Assembly (NCBI GenBank): GCA_027492975.1
Contig: JAPUDS010000026.1
Location: 1 to 48,563, forward strand
Direction of reading: 5' to 3'
Length of the DNA: 48,563 nt
Source: Candidatus Saccharimonadota bacterium
GTDB taxonomy: Bacteria; Patescibacteriota; Saccharimonadia; Saccharimonadales; Saccharimonadaceae
Under the pieces are notes generated by a model. It did not search any database and was not told where the DNA came from. It saw only the letters and a program-made list of their open reading frames with translations. The position numbers and the translations under genes were made by a program. Positions 25,564-33,384 of this stretch are shown here, one piece after another (within the stretch, counting starts at the first letter, position 1; each line of letters begins with the position of its first letter).

Positions 25564-27441
25564 CTAAAGCGAAGACCGGCTCACGCGGCCTCGGATTTCG
25601 TTTGCCATGCTCTGAAGAAATCGATCAACCTCAAGCGCTGTTTCAGGCCGGCCTTCAACAGCTATGTCAGATCGAATACGAGGCATCAACTTGCCTTCTG
25701 CGACTTCTTTCTCCCCGATGACAACCGTATACGGAACCTTCCAGCTTTCAGATGAGCGAATTTTCTTACCTACAGACTCATTGCTACTATCTACTGAAGT
25801 CCGGATACCGAATTCTTTTGCTTTCTCTGCAAGACGTCGCGCAAAATCAAGCGTCGCATCCTCCTGGTTGACACTGATTATACGAAGTTGTTCCGGCGAA
25901 CACCAGATAGGAAAACGTCCTGCAGTATGCTCGATATACACGCTTAGAAACCTCTCATGCGAGCCCATGATCGCACAGTGAAGCATGACGATGCGCTCGT
26001 CCTCGCCCGCCTCATTCTTGCATATCAGATCAAAACCCTCTGGTTGATTGAAATCAAGCTGGATGGTCGCCACCTGATGTTCGCGGCCGATGGCATCTTT
26101 CGCCATAAAGTCGATCTTTGGACCGTAGAACGCCGCTTCACCGACACCGGATATATACTCATCTCCGACCTTACTCTGGACGATACGAAGCAGCTGCTCC
26201 TCGGTTGAAATCCACTTCGACTCTTCGCCTGCGTAGGCCTCCATCTTGCTCGGATCATGTGTTGAAAGCCGAACTTTTAAAGACTCAAAGCCAAGGGAGC
26301 TATAAAATGTCTCTATAATCTCCCATATCTTCATAGCCTCTTCCTGAACTTGAGTTGCCCTACAAAACACGTGTGCATCATCCTGCGTGATACCTCGCAC
26401 CCGGCTAAGGCCACCGAGTTCACCACTTTGTTCATCTCGGTACACCATGGTCGTCTCACGGTAACGGATAGGGAGTTCTCGGTAGCTGCGCTGGCGGGCT
26501 GCGTAGAGCTGCGTATGATGCGGGCAATTCATCGGCTTCATCGCAAACTCATGACCATCACGGGTCGTGATACGAAACAACTCATCCTTAAACTTCTTCC
26601 AGTGGCCGCTTTTTTCATACAAATCTTTTTTCGTAATATGCGGTATCGAGACTTGTTGGTAGTCATAGCCATCTCGAAGCTCCTGGATATACCTGTCGAG
26701 CTCATTTTTAAGAATTGTCCCGCGCGGTGTCCAGAGCGGCAGGCCCGAGCCGACAAGATCCGAGAAAACAAACAGGTCCAGTTCTTGTCCTAATTTGCGA
26801 TGATCCCGCTTTTTCGCCTCTTCAAGCATGGTCAAATAGCCCTCCAGCTCCTCTTTTGTGGCAAATGCCACCCCGTAGAGCCGCTGCATTTGAGCATTTT
26901 TTTCATTGCCACGCCAATACGCACCGGCAACGCGCATAAGTTTGAACGCACCGACCTTACCCGTGCTCGCAACATGTGGACCGCGACAAAGATCGGTAAA
27001 ATCGCCATCGGTGTAGAATGACACATCGACAACACTCGCTACTTCGTTGTGCGCCGTACCACTTATACCGGCGGGCAATTCCATACCCATCATAGCCGCG
27101 TCGAGCTCGTGCGCCAGTGTCGTGCCTTCCCGTTTTAAGTCGTTCAGAAGCTCAACTTTATAGGGCTGGCCAATCTGTTTAGCCCAGGAAAGCGCCTCGT
27201 CGATAGGTTTTTCACTGCGCTCAAACGGATAGTCTTTGTTAATGATCGTTCGCATTTCTTTTTCGATTTTCTTGAAATCACTCTCGGATATTTTTACCTT
27301 GCCGAGATCTATGTCGTAGTAAAATCCGTTTTCTATGGCTGGCCCAACACCAAATTTCGCCTCTGGCCACAAGTGCTGTACCGCCTGCGCCATGATATGC
27401 GCCAGACTGTGTCTCATTGCATGTAGTTCTTCGTCATTCAT
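25564..27441 (-). CDS. thrS: Threonyl-tRNA synthetase without TGS domain
   Basis: 625 residues from ATG 27441, which has AAGGGG nine nucleotides upstream. The protein begins directly with the editing (N2) domain: HSLAHIMAQAVQHLWP and DLCRGPH supply the editing-site His/Cys residues. The usual N-terminal TGS domain is absent. The class II catalytic core has zinc ligand MNCPHH, motif 2 RYRETTMVYRDEQSGELGG and motif 3 MGSHERFLSVYIEH. The C-terminal anticodon-binding domain follows (PYTVVIGEKE). It charges tRNA-Thr and clears mischarged Ser-tRNA-Thr. A T-box-like leader precedes it, and it heads a five-gene operon. Confidence 0.96.
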   Translation of the reverse strand: MNDEELHAMRHSLAHIMAQAVQHLWPEAKFGVGPAIENGFYYDIDLGKVKISESDFKKIEKEMRTIINKDYPFERSEKPIDEALSWAKQIGQPYKVELLNDLKREGTTLAHELDAAMMGMELPAGISGTAHNEVASVVDVSFYTDGDFTDLCRGPHVASTGKVGAFKLMRVAGAYWRGNEKNAQMQRLYGVAFATKEELEGYLTMLEEAKKRDHRKLGQELDLFVFSDLVGSGLPLWTPRGTILKNELDRYIQELRDGYDYQQVSIPHITKKDLYEKSGHWKKFKDELFRITTRDGHEFAMKPMNCPHHTQLYAARQRSYRELPIRYRETTMVYRDEQSGELGGLSRVRGITQDDAHVFCRATQVQEEAMKIWEIIETFYSSLGFESLKVRLSTHDPSKMEAYAGEESKWISTEEQLLRIVQSKVGDEYISGVGEAAFYGPKIDFMAKDAIGREHQVATIQLDFNQPEGFDLICKNEAGEDERIVMLHCAIMGSHERFLSVYIEHTAGRFPIWCSPEQLRIISVNQEDATLDFARRLAEKAKEFGIRTSVDSSNESVGKKIRSSESWKVPYTVVIGEKEVAEGKLMPRIRSDIAVEGRPETALEVDRFLQSMANEIRGRVSRSSL

Positions 27442-27615
27442 CTGTCTCTTCCCCTTATATTTAAAAAACACGCGTACAGCACATCTCTGTGTCGCGTGCC
27501 TCGGTCCGTCTACGACGGAGGTTCCACCTTGGCTATTGCTCTTACTCCGGTATTTTTACGTGTTACCGCAATCGCTTCCACGCGCTCGAGAGGTGGTTAG
27601 TCCCTGTCATCACTT
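27442..27615 (-). promoter_or_regulatory. T-box riboswitch leader of thrS
   Basis: The ~170-nt leader contains the T-box core AAGGTGGAACCTCCG (GGTGGAACC complement at 27520-27528), where TGGA would pair with a tRNA 3' end UCCA. An antiterminator can form between CGGAG upstream and CTCCG after the bulge. A competing hairpin CCTCCGTC-gta-GACGGACCGAGG and a true terminator follow before thrS. The only tRNA-Thr in the window has U73 (TCCA end), which matches; every other tRNA here has A73 or G73. Stem I is short, and I could not assign the specifier codon with certainty. The promoter has an extended -10 (TGTTACAAT, 27622-27627). Confidence 0.72.
27463..27498 (-). terminator. Attenuator terminator in the thrS leader
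   Basis: In RNA sense, CACGCG-acac-agagat-gtg(c)tgt-a-CGCGTG is followed directly by TTTTTT. It lies between the T-box core and the thrS ribosome binding site, exactly where a transcription attenuator is expected. It should form when tRNA-Thr is charged. Confidence 0.8.
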
Positions 27616-27786
27616 ATTTTCATTGTAACACACCTTGCGTAACAGATGTATTTTTGATATTATCTTCCCTGTCGACTTCGACGAGAGTGATTAGTTCATT
27701 TGGGGAGCCTTCAGCAAAATAATAGTGCTGTGCTCTAGCCAAATACAAATTACCTAGCAGCTAAAGGTTGAACTTTACTCACATAC

Positions 27787-27863
27787 GGGCGATTAGCTCA
27801 TTTGGCTAGAGCGCTTCCTTGACGTGGAAGAGGTGAGAGGTTCGAATCCTCTATCGCCCACCA
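27787..27863 (+). tRNA. tRNA-Val (anticodon GAC)
   Basis: Cloverleaf on the plus strand: acceptor GGGCGAT/ATCGCCC, anticodon stem CTTCC/GGAAG around TTGACGT (anticodon GAC), T-arm GAGAGGTTCGAATCCTCT, encoded ACCA. It is divergent from the thrS operon. Confidence 0.96.
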
Positions 27864-27965
27864 GAGTAGAATTTTCAAAAATTTCACCCACTAGGGTGAT
27901 TTTTGATTTGCTATTGACCGCAGTGAGACCATGACGTACCATAACACCGATAGAAAGCTAGAACA

Positions 27966-28457
27966 ATGCAGAACATCGCAGAAGCCACCAAAGAGTACCC
28001 TAGATTTGCCGACGGACGAATTGATTACACGAATGAACGCGTATGTTTTGTTTTAAATTGTGTCGTGGTATCAGGCGACAACGTATTGCTCACTGAGCGT
28101 GGACCCGATGTCATCGCCTATCCAAATACGATCAATGGCATATCTGGATTTATCGATGATACGTCAAAAAAACTCGAGGAAATCGCAAAACAAGAGCTCG
28201 TCGAAGAGCTACATGCACCACTTGAAGCTATCCGTAAATTGACGATAAGCAAACCGTTCGTACAACACGACGATAAAATCAACCGTGAATGGCATGTCTA
28301 CGCAGTGCTCGTAGAGTTTGAAGATGAGTTCGTGCCGCAAACAAACTGGGAGAATAAGACCGCCAAGTGGTACCAGCTTGAAAAAGTACCGCACATGGAA
28401 CTCATGCGCGGGTTTCTTGAAACGTTTCGAACAGCATTACGGCTCAAAAGCAGCTAA
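27966..28457 (+). CDS. NUDIX hydrolase
   Basis: 163 residues. It has a central NUDIX domain with the strand CVVVSGDNVLLTERG and a Nudix box GFIDDTSKKLEEIAKQELVE followed by EL. The glutamates EL.EE are kept but the canonical Arg of REUXEE is Gln, so activity is likely but not certain. C-terminal NKTAKWYQLEKVPHMEL fits the family. The probable substrate is a nucleoside diphosphate derivative; its identity cannot be told. No typical ribosome binding site precedes the ATG at 27966. Confidence 0.85.
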   Translation: MQNIAEATKEYPRFADGRIDYTNERVCFVLNCVVVSGDNVLLTERGPDVIAYPNTINGISGFIDDTSKKLEEIAKQELVEELHAPLEAIRKLTISKPFVQHDDKINREWHVYAVLVEFEDEFVPQTNWENKTAKWYQLEKVPHMELMRGFLETFRTALRLKSS

Positions 28458-28500
28458 TCCATAACAGATACGACACGAGCTTTTGTGCTATAATCAACGT

Positions 28501-28974
28501 ATGGTTAAGACGATCGCTATCTATATAGGTTCGATTCTTATCTCTCTTGCTGCGGGCGTGATCGGTTCACTTGCGACTACACCAAATATACCCACATGGT
28601 ACGAACAGCTCGCGAAGCCGCCGCTACTACCACCAAACGAGATCTTCGGACCAGTATGGATAGTGTTGTACGTACTTATGGGCATCGCGCTGGCGCTACT
28701 CATCACACACGAGGCGCCGCATGACGAGAAAAACCCCGCCTATGCCTGGTTTGGCGTACAGTTGATACTCAACACGCTGTGGTCAATCGTATTTTTCGGT
28801 CTACATCTACCCTGGGTTGCGGCCGCCATCATCCTCGTACTTATCGGTACAATCATCGTGACGATACTCACCTTTCGTCGTTTTGTACCCTCGACAGCTT
28901 GGCTTTTGGCACCATACCTCGCGTGGGTATGTTTCGCCACCTACCTCAATATCGGCGTTGCTCTCCTAAATTAG
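28501..28974 (+). CDS. tspO: TspO/MBR-family membrane protein
   Basis: 157 residues with five TM segments and the family pattern: PTWYEQLAKPPLLPPNEIFG, PVWIVLYVLMGIALAL, an N-rich TM (LILNTLWSIVFFGLHLPWVA) and WLLAPYLAWVCFATYLN. TspO proteins bind porphyrins and may degrade or transport them; their role in bacteria is stress related. ATG 28501 is preceded by TATAAT (28489-28494) with exactly 6 nt between, so translation is probably leaderless; an upstream in-frame start at 28483 would lie upstream of the transcription start. Confidence 0.92.
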   Translation: MVKTIAIYIGSILISLAAGVIGSLATTPNIPTWYEQLAKPPLLPPNEIFGPVWIVLYVLMGIALALLITHEAPHDEKNPAYAWFGVQLILNTLWSIVFFGLHLPWVAAAIILVLIGTIIVTILTFRRFVPSTAWLLAPYLAWVCFATYLNIGVALLN

Positions 28975-29149
28975 CCTACCCGTCCTCGCATTGTTGGTAC
29001 TGTAGGCTTAGATAATGTCTCTTTCGTTCTGGAACGAACGTCTCTTTACTAGAGGTGATTTTACTTTTCCCGAGTTTTCCACGTGTGCAAATATCATTTT
29101 TTACCCCATATTATGCGTTTCATGAGATAGACGAAATCATACCTAGGTA
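28975..29149. other. Intergenic stretch with no recognised element
   Basis: 175 nt between tspO and the promoter of the small ORF. A few short inverted repeats (cgttctggaacg near 29022) are visible but no clear terminator, RNA or coding frame. Confidence 0.5.
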
Positions 29150-29178
29150 TTGACTTATTTTACAGTTTGTGCTAATAT
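29150..29178 (+). promoter_or_regulatory. Strong promoter of the 31-codon ORF
   Basis: -35 TTGACT (29150-29155), 17-nt spacer, -10 TAATAT (29173-29178). The ATG of the small ORF follows 6 nt after the -10 box, the same geometry as other putative leaderless genes in this window. Confidence 0.8.
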
Positions 29179-29184
29179 GAATAT

Positions 29185-29280
29185 ATGGCTACTCAAATCA
29201 CCATACAGAGTACCGAAAGTTCAAAACTTGATCATTTCCGCCTCTATTTTGAGGCAACTCCCCTCCCGAAACGGAGGTAA
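29185..29280 (+). CDS. 31-residue ORF with its own promoter and terminator
   Basis: Short frame ATG 29185 to TAA 29280 encoding 31 residues that start MATQITIQST and end EATPLPKRR. It is hydrophilic, with a basic C-terminus and no TM segment. A near-consensus promoter places the transcription start at or next to the ATG, and a perfect terminator follows within 20 nt, so the whole unit is about 140 nt. It may be a leaderless small protein, or a small RNA that happens to be open. I know no family. It converges on the glycosyltransferase gene. Confidence 0.5.
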   Translation: MATQITIQSTESSKLDHFRLYFEATPLPKRR

Positions 29281-29296
29281 GTAGTTCGTACTCACA

Positions 29297-29326
29297 ATAA
29301 AACCCTTCTATGAAGGGTTTTATTTA
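29297..29326 (+). terminator. Terminator between the small ORF and the GT2 gene
   Basis: aataaaaccctt-ctatg-aagggttttattt: a 9-11 bp stem with A/T flanks on both sides, usable on both strands for two convergent genes. Confidence 0.88.
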
Positions 29327-29353
29327 TACCCGAAATGACGAACTCTCACGCCC

Positions 29354-30988
29354 CTATTTGGTATCGTGTTTTACAACCATCTTCTCTGTTACATCGAATC
29401 TATCAAGATACTTCCCGAGAAGAAGCCGTGTCTGCGAATACAGCGAAGCGGCAGAACTGTACACTATGCCAAGAAGCGGCGCCATAACCCACTGCAGCAA
29501 CATACTGACGTTGCGGCGCCAAGTATATGTTTTTGGACGCTCAGGCAGCATACGAAACGACAGAACGATGATAACAGCCAGTCCGATAAGTGCTGTCTGC
29601 TGGATGCCGCTTGCGATAGTCGGCAGCTGGTGCGCGATGATACTCCGACTAGACTCGGAGCTAAGGAACAGAGGTGCAAAAGCACCAAGTAGCAAAATAA
29701 ACGGAGCGCTTGCCCAGCTTATGTGACTATCAACTAGCCGAATAAATTTCAAAAACGCATCCCAAAACGGCGCGGTACGTTTTCTAGTGAATACCCTTTC
29801 GGCAACATATGGGATGTCCGAGGCGCCATACGCCCATCGCCTGAGCTGAACATACTGAGCATGTAGTGTTCGAGTTAGCTTTTCGCTCATGACGGCATCC
29901 TGATAAATCGGCACAAAAATCGGTGTCACCCCGTAATGTCCATCATAGCGAAAATAACTACGCCAGAACTGGTGCCCATCCTCAACGATCGTCCGCGTAC
30001 TCCAAAAATCCGTATCTATAAGCGAAGCAAGTCCTTGAGAATGCGAAGCAAAATTCCGCAACATATTTGGTCGTTGGGAGATAACTATATTCCAAAAGGA
30101 GTTGCCTGTCGCGAGAACTCGGATGGGTGCCGGAACATCCCAGATATTGTTGAGATACAGCGAAAGCGGCTGAAACGACGTGTAGCGGGGCTCCGGGTGC
30201 ATGATGTATTCGTAGGTCATGTAGGAAAAATACGTTTTGTGCGGCCGGTTGTCGGAGTCAAGCGTCGTGACAATGACATGCTCCGGGTTGATGCCCAGTT
30301 TTTCGACTTCCGCCTCAAGAAATCGTCCGGCATACGTAATATTACCGCCCTTTCCGATAACTTCATTTGGAAGATCTTTGGGATGTTTGACGAGATAAAA
30401 ATGTGCAAATGCATGCTTATACTTCGCTTCGAGGGCCATCACGGTGTCTTCGATAGCACTTCCTCCCCGTTCTTCATACGCAATAACGAGCACGGCACGT
30501 TTCATATCATAGTCGCTTGCGAGCAGTGACTGCACTGTCGGCTCCAGTACATCGAGAGATTCGTTGTATGTGGCGATAATGATGGCATTGAGCATCTCTG
30601 ACGGCTTACGAGCACCTTCGCTCGCAAGCAATCGCTCGAGATTATGGTGATGAATTGCAGCCTTCCATTCACCATCATGACGCCAGTGTTTCAGAGCTTT
30701 CTCTGGATCTTCAAGATCACTGAGCCGATGGTGCCAGTCAACGCTTGTAGCATTTTTTAGAATCCTAAATCCCTGTATGGACCGAACAGACATGGCCATC
30801 GCCTTAACAAACCAGATGATAATGTAAACTATAACGAAAATAGCACCGGCAACAGGATTGATAAGACTGAGTAGTACTGGTAAGAGAATGATGGTATAGC
30901 TCAAAATTGCCGGTAGTATTTCAAACGCGCGATAAAACCGCGTCCTCTTCCCGAGCGGTATCTCAAGATCAAGTGGTCGCTCTTTCAT
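29354..30988 (-). CDS. Family 2 membrane glycosyltransferase
   Basis: 544 residues. Two N-terminal TM segments (PAILSYTIILLPVLLSLI, VAGAIFVIVYIIIWFV) precede a cytoplasmic GT2 domain: IIIATYNESLDVLEPTVQSL, TTLDSDNRPH (DxD-like metal site), IVEDGHQFWRSYF (ED acceptor base) and QLRRWAYG, matching the Q(Q/R)xRW motif of processive glycosyltransferases. Three or four C-terminal TM segments follow. The enzyme probably polymerises or exports a surface polysaccharide; the sugar is unknown. The ATG overlaps the preceding three-TM gene by 4 nt (ATGA), so the two are translated together. Confidence 0.88.
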   Translation of the reverse strand: MKERPLDLEIPLGKRTRFYRAFEILPAILSYTIILLPVLLSLINPVAGAIFVIVYIIIWFVKAMAMSVRSIQGFRILKNATSVDWHHRLSDLEDPEKALKHWRHDGEWKAAIHHHNLERLLASEGARKPSEMLNAIIIATYNESLDVLEPTVQSLLASDYDMKRAVLVIAYEERGGSAIEDTVMALEAKYKHAFAHFYLVKHPKDLPNEVIGKGGNITYAGRFLEAEVEKLGINPEHVIVTTLDSDNRPHKTYFSYMTYEYIMHPEPRYTSFQPLSLYLNNIWDVPAPIRVLATGNSFWNIVISQRPNMLRNFASHSQGLASLIDTDFWSTRTIVEDGHQFWRSYFRYDGHYGVTPIFVPIYQDAVMSEKLTRTLHAQYVQLRRWAYGASDIPYVAERVFTRKRTAPFWDAFLKFIRLVDSHISWASAPFILLLGAFAPLFLSSESSRSIIAHQLPTIASGIQQTALIGLAVIIVLSFRMLPERPKTYTWRRNVSMLLQWVMAPLLGIVYSSAASLYSQTRLLLGKYLDRFDVTEKMVVKHDTK

Positions 30989-31359
30989 TGGACGACCGAA
31001 ATAACCCTAAAGATCGCGGTAAGGATGATGAAGCATATAGCAAGCACGGCTACCGTCAACCACTGAAAGCTTATACCGTAACGACGGTCTTTGTTCACAT
31101 AAAGTTTTGCTGCTATAAAGGTGTTGAGAACGGCCACGAGAAGTGCAAACACAGCAAAGGAGAGCTCGTTGTACCACTGTTCGCGGTACGTAAAGGTGAT
31201 ACCAAAAACTGTATTACGGATAGGCACCTGTAGTTCATTGGGCCGAATCTCCACTATACAAAGAATAGTTATCGCAAGGAACACGAGAGCACTCGCGACA
31301 AGGGCCATTACAAACCCCCTGTCACTCACCGCTTGTCGAATTGATGCTTTGATATTCAT
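30985..31359 (-). CDS. Small three-TM membrane protein coupled to the GT2 gene
   Basis: 124 residues with TM segments GFVMALVASALVFLAITILCI, ELSFAVFALLVAVLNTFIAA and FQWLTVAVLAICFIILTAIF. Family not recognised. The true start is ATG 31359; the frame continues upstream only because it reads through the tRNA-Thr gene. A TATATT box (31365-31370) lies 5 nt before this ATG, inside or just beyond the tRNA 3' end. Because of the 4-nt overlap it is probably an accessory subunit for the glycosyltransferase or shares its pathway. Confidence 0.75.
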   Translation of the reverse strand: MNIKASIRQAVSDRGFVMALVASALVFLAITILCIVEIRPNELQVPIRNTVFGITFTYREQWYNELSFAVFALLVAVLNTFIAAKLYVNKDRRYGISFQWLTVAVLAICFIILTAIFRVISVVQ

Positions 31360-31376
31360 AGCAAAATATAGTGGCG

Positions 31377-31452
31377 TGGAGCCACCTGCCGGGATCGAAC
31401 CGGCGACCTTCTCGTTACGAATGAGATGCTCTACCAACTGAGCTAAGGTGGC
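31377..31452 (-). tRNA. tRNA-Thr (anticodon CGT), discriminator U73
   Basis: Minus-strand cloverleaf: acceptor GCCACCT/AGGTGGC, anticodon loop TTCGTAA (CGT), T-arm GCCGG-TTCGATC-CCGGC, then T73 and encoded CCA. U73 is notable because the thrS leader carries the T-box TGGA that would pair with UCCA. Confidence 0.96.
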
Positions 31453-31481
31453 GTCTACAGATATGTATTATAGCACAGAGA

Positions 31482-31496
31482 CGGGCCCGACCGGAT
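31482..31496. repeat. Copy of the tRNA-Asp 3' end
   Basis: The 15-mer cgggcccgaccggat occurs here and again at 31609-31623, where it is the acceptor/T-arm end of tRNA-Asp. The copies are in the same orientation and 127 nt apart. A duplicated tRNA 3' end is what an excised or decayed integrative element can leave, but no integrase or element lies between the copies. Confidence 0.6.
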
Positions 31497-31605
31497 GGTT
31501 GCTTCGCAACGCTTGCCGCCCGAACCTCCGGCTCTCATCCGACACGAGACTTCGTCTCTATAGAGTTCAAAAAACCGTCCAAAAAGAACGGTTTTCAAAT
31601 TCTAC

Positions 31606-31683
31606 TGGCGGGCCCGACCGGATTCGAACCGGCGATCTCCTCCGTGACAGGGAGGCGTGATAGGCCAGCTTCACTACGAGCCC
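31606..31683 (-). tRNA. tRNA-Asp (anticodon GTC)
   Basis: Minus-strand cloverleaf: acceptor GGGCTCG/CGGGCCC with one G-U pair, anticodon stem CCTCC/GGAGG around CTGTCAC (anticodon GTC), T-arm GCCGGTTCGAATCCGGT, discriminator G73 and encoded CCA. Confidence 0.96.
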
Positions 31684-31743
31684 ATATAGTACTTTTGGTG
31701 CAAAATCTGCTTCAAAAGCCCTGTTATCTTACCAAAAAACCGC

Positions 31744-32775
31744 TTACTGCGCAACAGAAATATATTCTTTGATTTTGTTTTGAGTGCGTAAATCGTCAAA
31801 TTGCTTATCGAAGACCGTCAGTTTTACTTTGATAACCCTATACTGAACGCTGTCGTTCGTTTTTGCAATAAGTTTTATGAGGTAGTAGCTATCAACACCC
31901 TGTATAAGTCTAGAAACTTGATCTGTTTCGAGTTTTGCCGCAACGGCTATAAGCCCATCGGTATCAAGGCTGTCTATAGGTAAAACCCCGCTATCACCTC
32001 CGTTGTTTTTGGTGGCCTCATCTTCCGAAGCCTCTTTGGCGACCGCCGCAAAGTCTTCTCCGGAAGATATACGCTGTAACAGCGTATCTGCTTTTTGTTT
32101 CGCCGCGGTATCTATCGCAAAACTCACTTTTCTCTTCAAGAGTTCACTTTTCACGATACTCTGATACTCGCCGAGCGACCAGTCATAGTAACTGTTGAGT
32201 ACTGTTTTTTCGTACGCGTTGAGACTGACTGACTTGGCATCAATGTCCTGTTTGATAAAATCAGACACCTCTTTATCGCTCACACTTAACTTTCGTTCTC
32301 GAGCGAGCTTCGCTACATAGGCGGCACGCTCAGCATTGGTTAGCTCCCGCTGCTGGTAATACGCGGCCTGGCGCTTACCATCTGGAGTACTGAGGTTGAT
32401 CGCATCTTGTTTTTGCATATAAAACAGAGAGCTGCGGTAACGCATCAGGTAGTCGCTATAGCGAACCGGCTCGCCGTCAACGCTAGCAACCCGCACCGGA
32501 ATAAGCTGCGTCATACGATACGTGAGTTTACTCGAGTCCTCTGCGACGTATAACTGGTACCAACCAAGTACAGACAGCAGAACCAACGCACCAACACCTA
32601 TGACTATGGTGTTGATAACCAGTTTGTGTCGCTGGTACTGTACCGGGTACTTAAATTTTCGACCGCCAGCAAGAACCTTTTCACGATGCTCAGCTACTGT
32701 TTCGTTCGTGATGCGCGACGGAAGGTCGTCCGGTTGCCCTTCGGCTGGTTTTTTACGTTTGAGGAAGTTCTTCAT
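31744..32775 (-). CDS. Membrane-anchored parvulin-type peptidyl-prolyl isomerase
   Basis: 343 residues from ATG 32775 (GGAG seven nucleotides upstream). A basic cytoplasmic N-terminus (~50 residues) precedes one TM segment (TIVIGVGALVLLSVLGWYQL). Then come a SurA/PrsA-like N-domain (VASVDGEPVRYSDYLMRYRS) and a parvulin core (QRISSGEDFAAVAKEASED, NNGGDSGVLPIDSL). It resembles PrsA-type extracytoplasmic foldases that help secreted proteins fold, but with a TM anchor instead of a lipid. The gene overlaps the upstream PH-domain gene by 23 nt. Confidence 0.88.
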   Translation of the reverse strand: MKNFLKRKKPAEGQPDDLPSRITNETVAEHREKVLAGGRKFKYPVQYQRHKLVINTIVIGVGALVLLSVLGWYQLYVAEDSSKLTYRMTQLIPVRVASVDGEPVRYSDYLMRYRSSLFYMQKQDAINLSTPDGKRQAAYYQQRELTNAERAAYVAKLARERKLSVSDKEVSDFIKQDIDAKSVSLNAYEKTVLNSYYDWSLGEYQSIVKSELLKRKVSFAIDTAAKQKADTLLQRISSGEDFAAVAKEASEDEATKNNGGDSGVLPIDSLDTDGLIAVAAKLETDQVSRLIQGVDSYYLIKLIAKTNDSVQYRVIKVKLTVFDKQFDDLRTQNKIKEYISVAQ

Positions 32776-33268
32776 TTCGTATCTCCAATATACCGCCATT
32801 GTCAAAAATGGCCTGTTGAATCTTGTTGTAAATTTTATCCGGCTTATGAACTTTATCGATGATCATATCCCCTACGTATGTCTGTAAAACTATCGTGCCA
32901 AAACCGAACAGCTCTCCTGAGAAGCCTGGTATATTATAGCTTATATTCTGGATCTTTGACAGGCTGAGGTCGATAACCGACTTACCAAAAAGTCCAGTCT
33001 GGGATGTTTGTTGAATCCGTTGGTTCGTAACGATGAAAATACTGTAGTACCACCCTATCCAATGGTAGAAAAAAATCAAAAGGCCAAGCACAAACCCACC
33101 GACACTCAACCAAAGTAACCATACGGTCTCAGGAGATATGAGCGACGGAAGCGAGCCGAGAGTAAATGGTATGAGTAAACCGTAAAAACCACGCCGCATA
33201 GCGATGATGTGCCGGCGAAATACGAACAGCACTTCTTCTTCCTCGCGCTGTCCATCAAAGCGTTCCAT
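32753..33268 (-). CDS. PH-domain membrane protein (bPH_2, YdbS-like)
   Basis: 171 residues. Two TM segments (GFYGLLIPFTLGSLPSLI; WLSVGGFVLGLLIFFYHWIG) are followed by a bacterial PH-like domain: IFIVTNQRIQQTSQTGLFGK, SKIQNISYNIPGFSGELFGF and GTIVLQTYVGD. The family is of unknown function; in Bacillus, YdbS/YdbT affect resistance to certain antimicrobials. TATAAT (33276-33281) lies 7 nt before ATG 33268, so a leaderless mRNA is likely; an ATG at 33277 lies on the -10 box itself and is rejected. It is co-transcribed with the parvulin gene. Confidence 0.85.
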   Translation of the reverse strand: MERFDGQREEEEVLFVFRRHIIAMRRGFYGLLIPFTLGSLPSLISPETVWLLWLSVGGFVLGLLIFFYHWIGWYYSIFIVTNQRIQQTSQTGLFGKSVIDLSLSKIQNISYNIPGFSGELFGFGTIVLQTYVGDMIIDKVHKPDKIYNKIQQAIFDNGGILEIRNEELPQT

Positions 33269-33288
33269 AGTATACATTATATCAAAGA

Positions 33289-33363
33289 TGGTGCCCCCGC
33301 CAGGATTCGAACCTAGAGCTTTTCCTTAGGACGGAATTGTTGTATCCATTGAACTACGGGGGC
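33289..33363 (-). tRNA. tRNA-Arg (anticodon CCT)
   Basis: Minus-strand cloverleaf: acceptor GCCCCCG/CGGGGGC, loop GTCCTAA (anticodon CCT), T-arm CTAGG-TTCGAAT-CCTGG, encoded ACCA. The first pair of the anticodon stem (A27-A43) is a mismatch. It lies just upstream of the PH-domain gene's promoter. Confidence 0.93.
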
Positions 33364-33384
33364 GCCCCTCTACTATAGCAAACT

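Noticed and set aside
29936-30529. A 197-codon plus-strand ORF inside the GT2 gene
   Set aside because: It is the shadow of a strongly supported glycosyltransferase frame and has no TM, motif or ribosome binding site of its own.
31360-31437. N-terminal extension of the three-TM protein beginning VEHLIRNEKVAGSIPAGG
   Set aside because: This is the well-known artefact of translating through a tRNA gene (tRNA-Thr); the true start is 31359.
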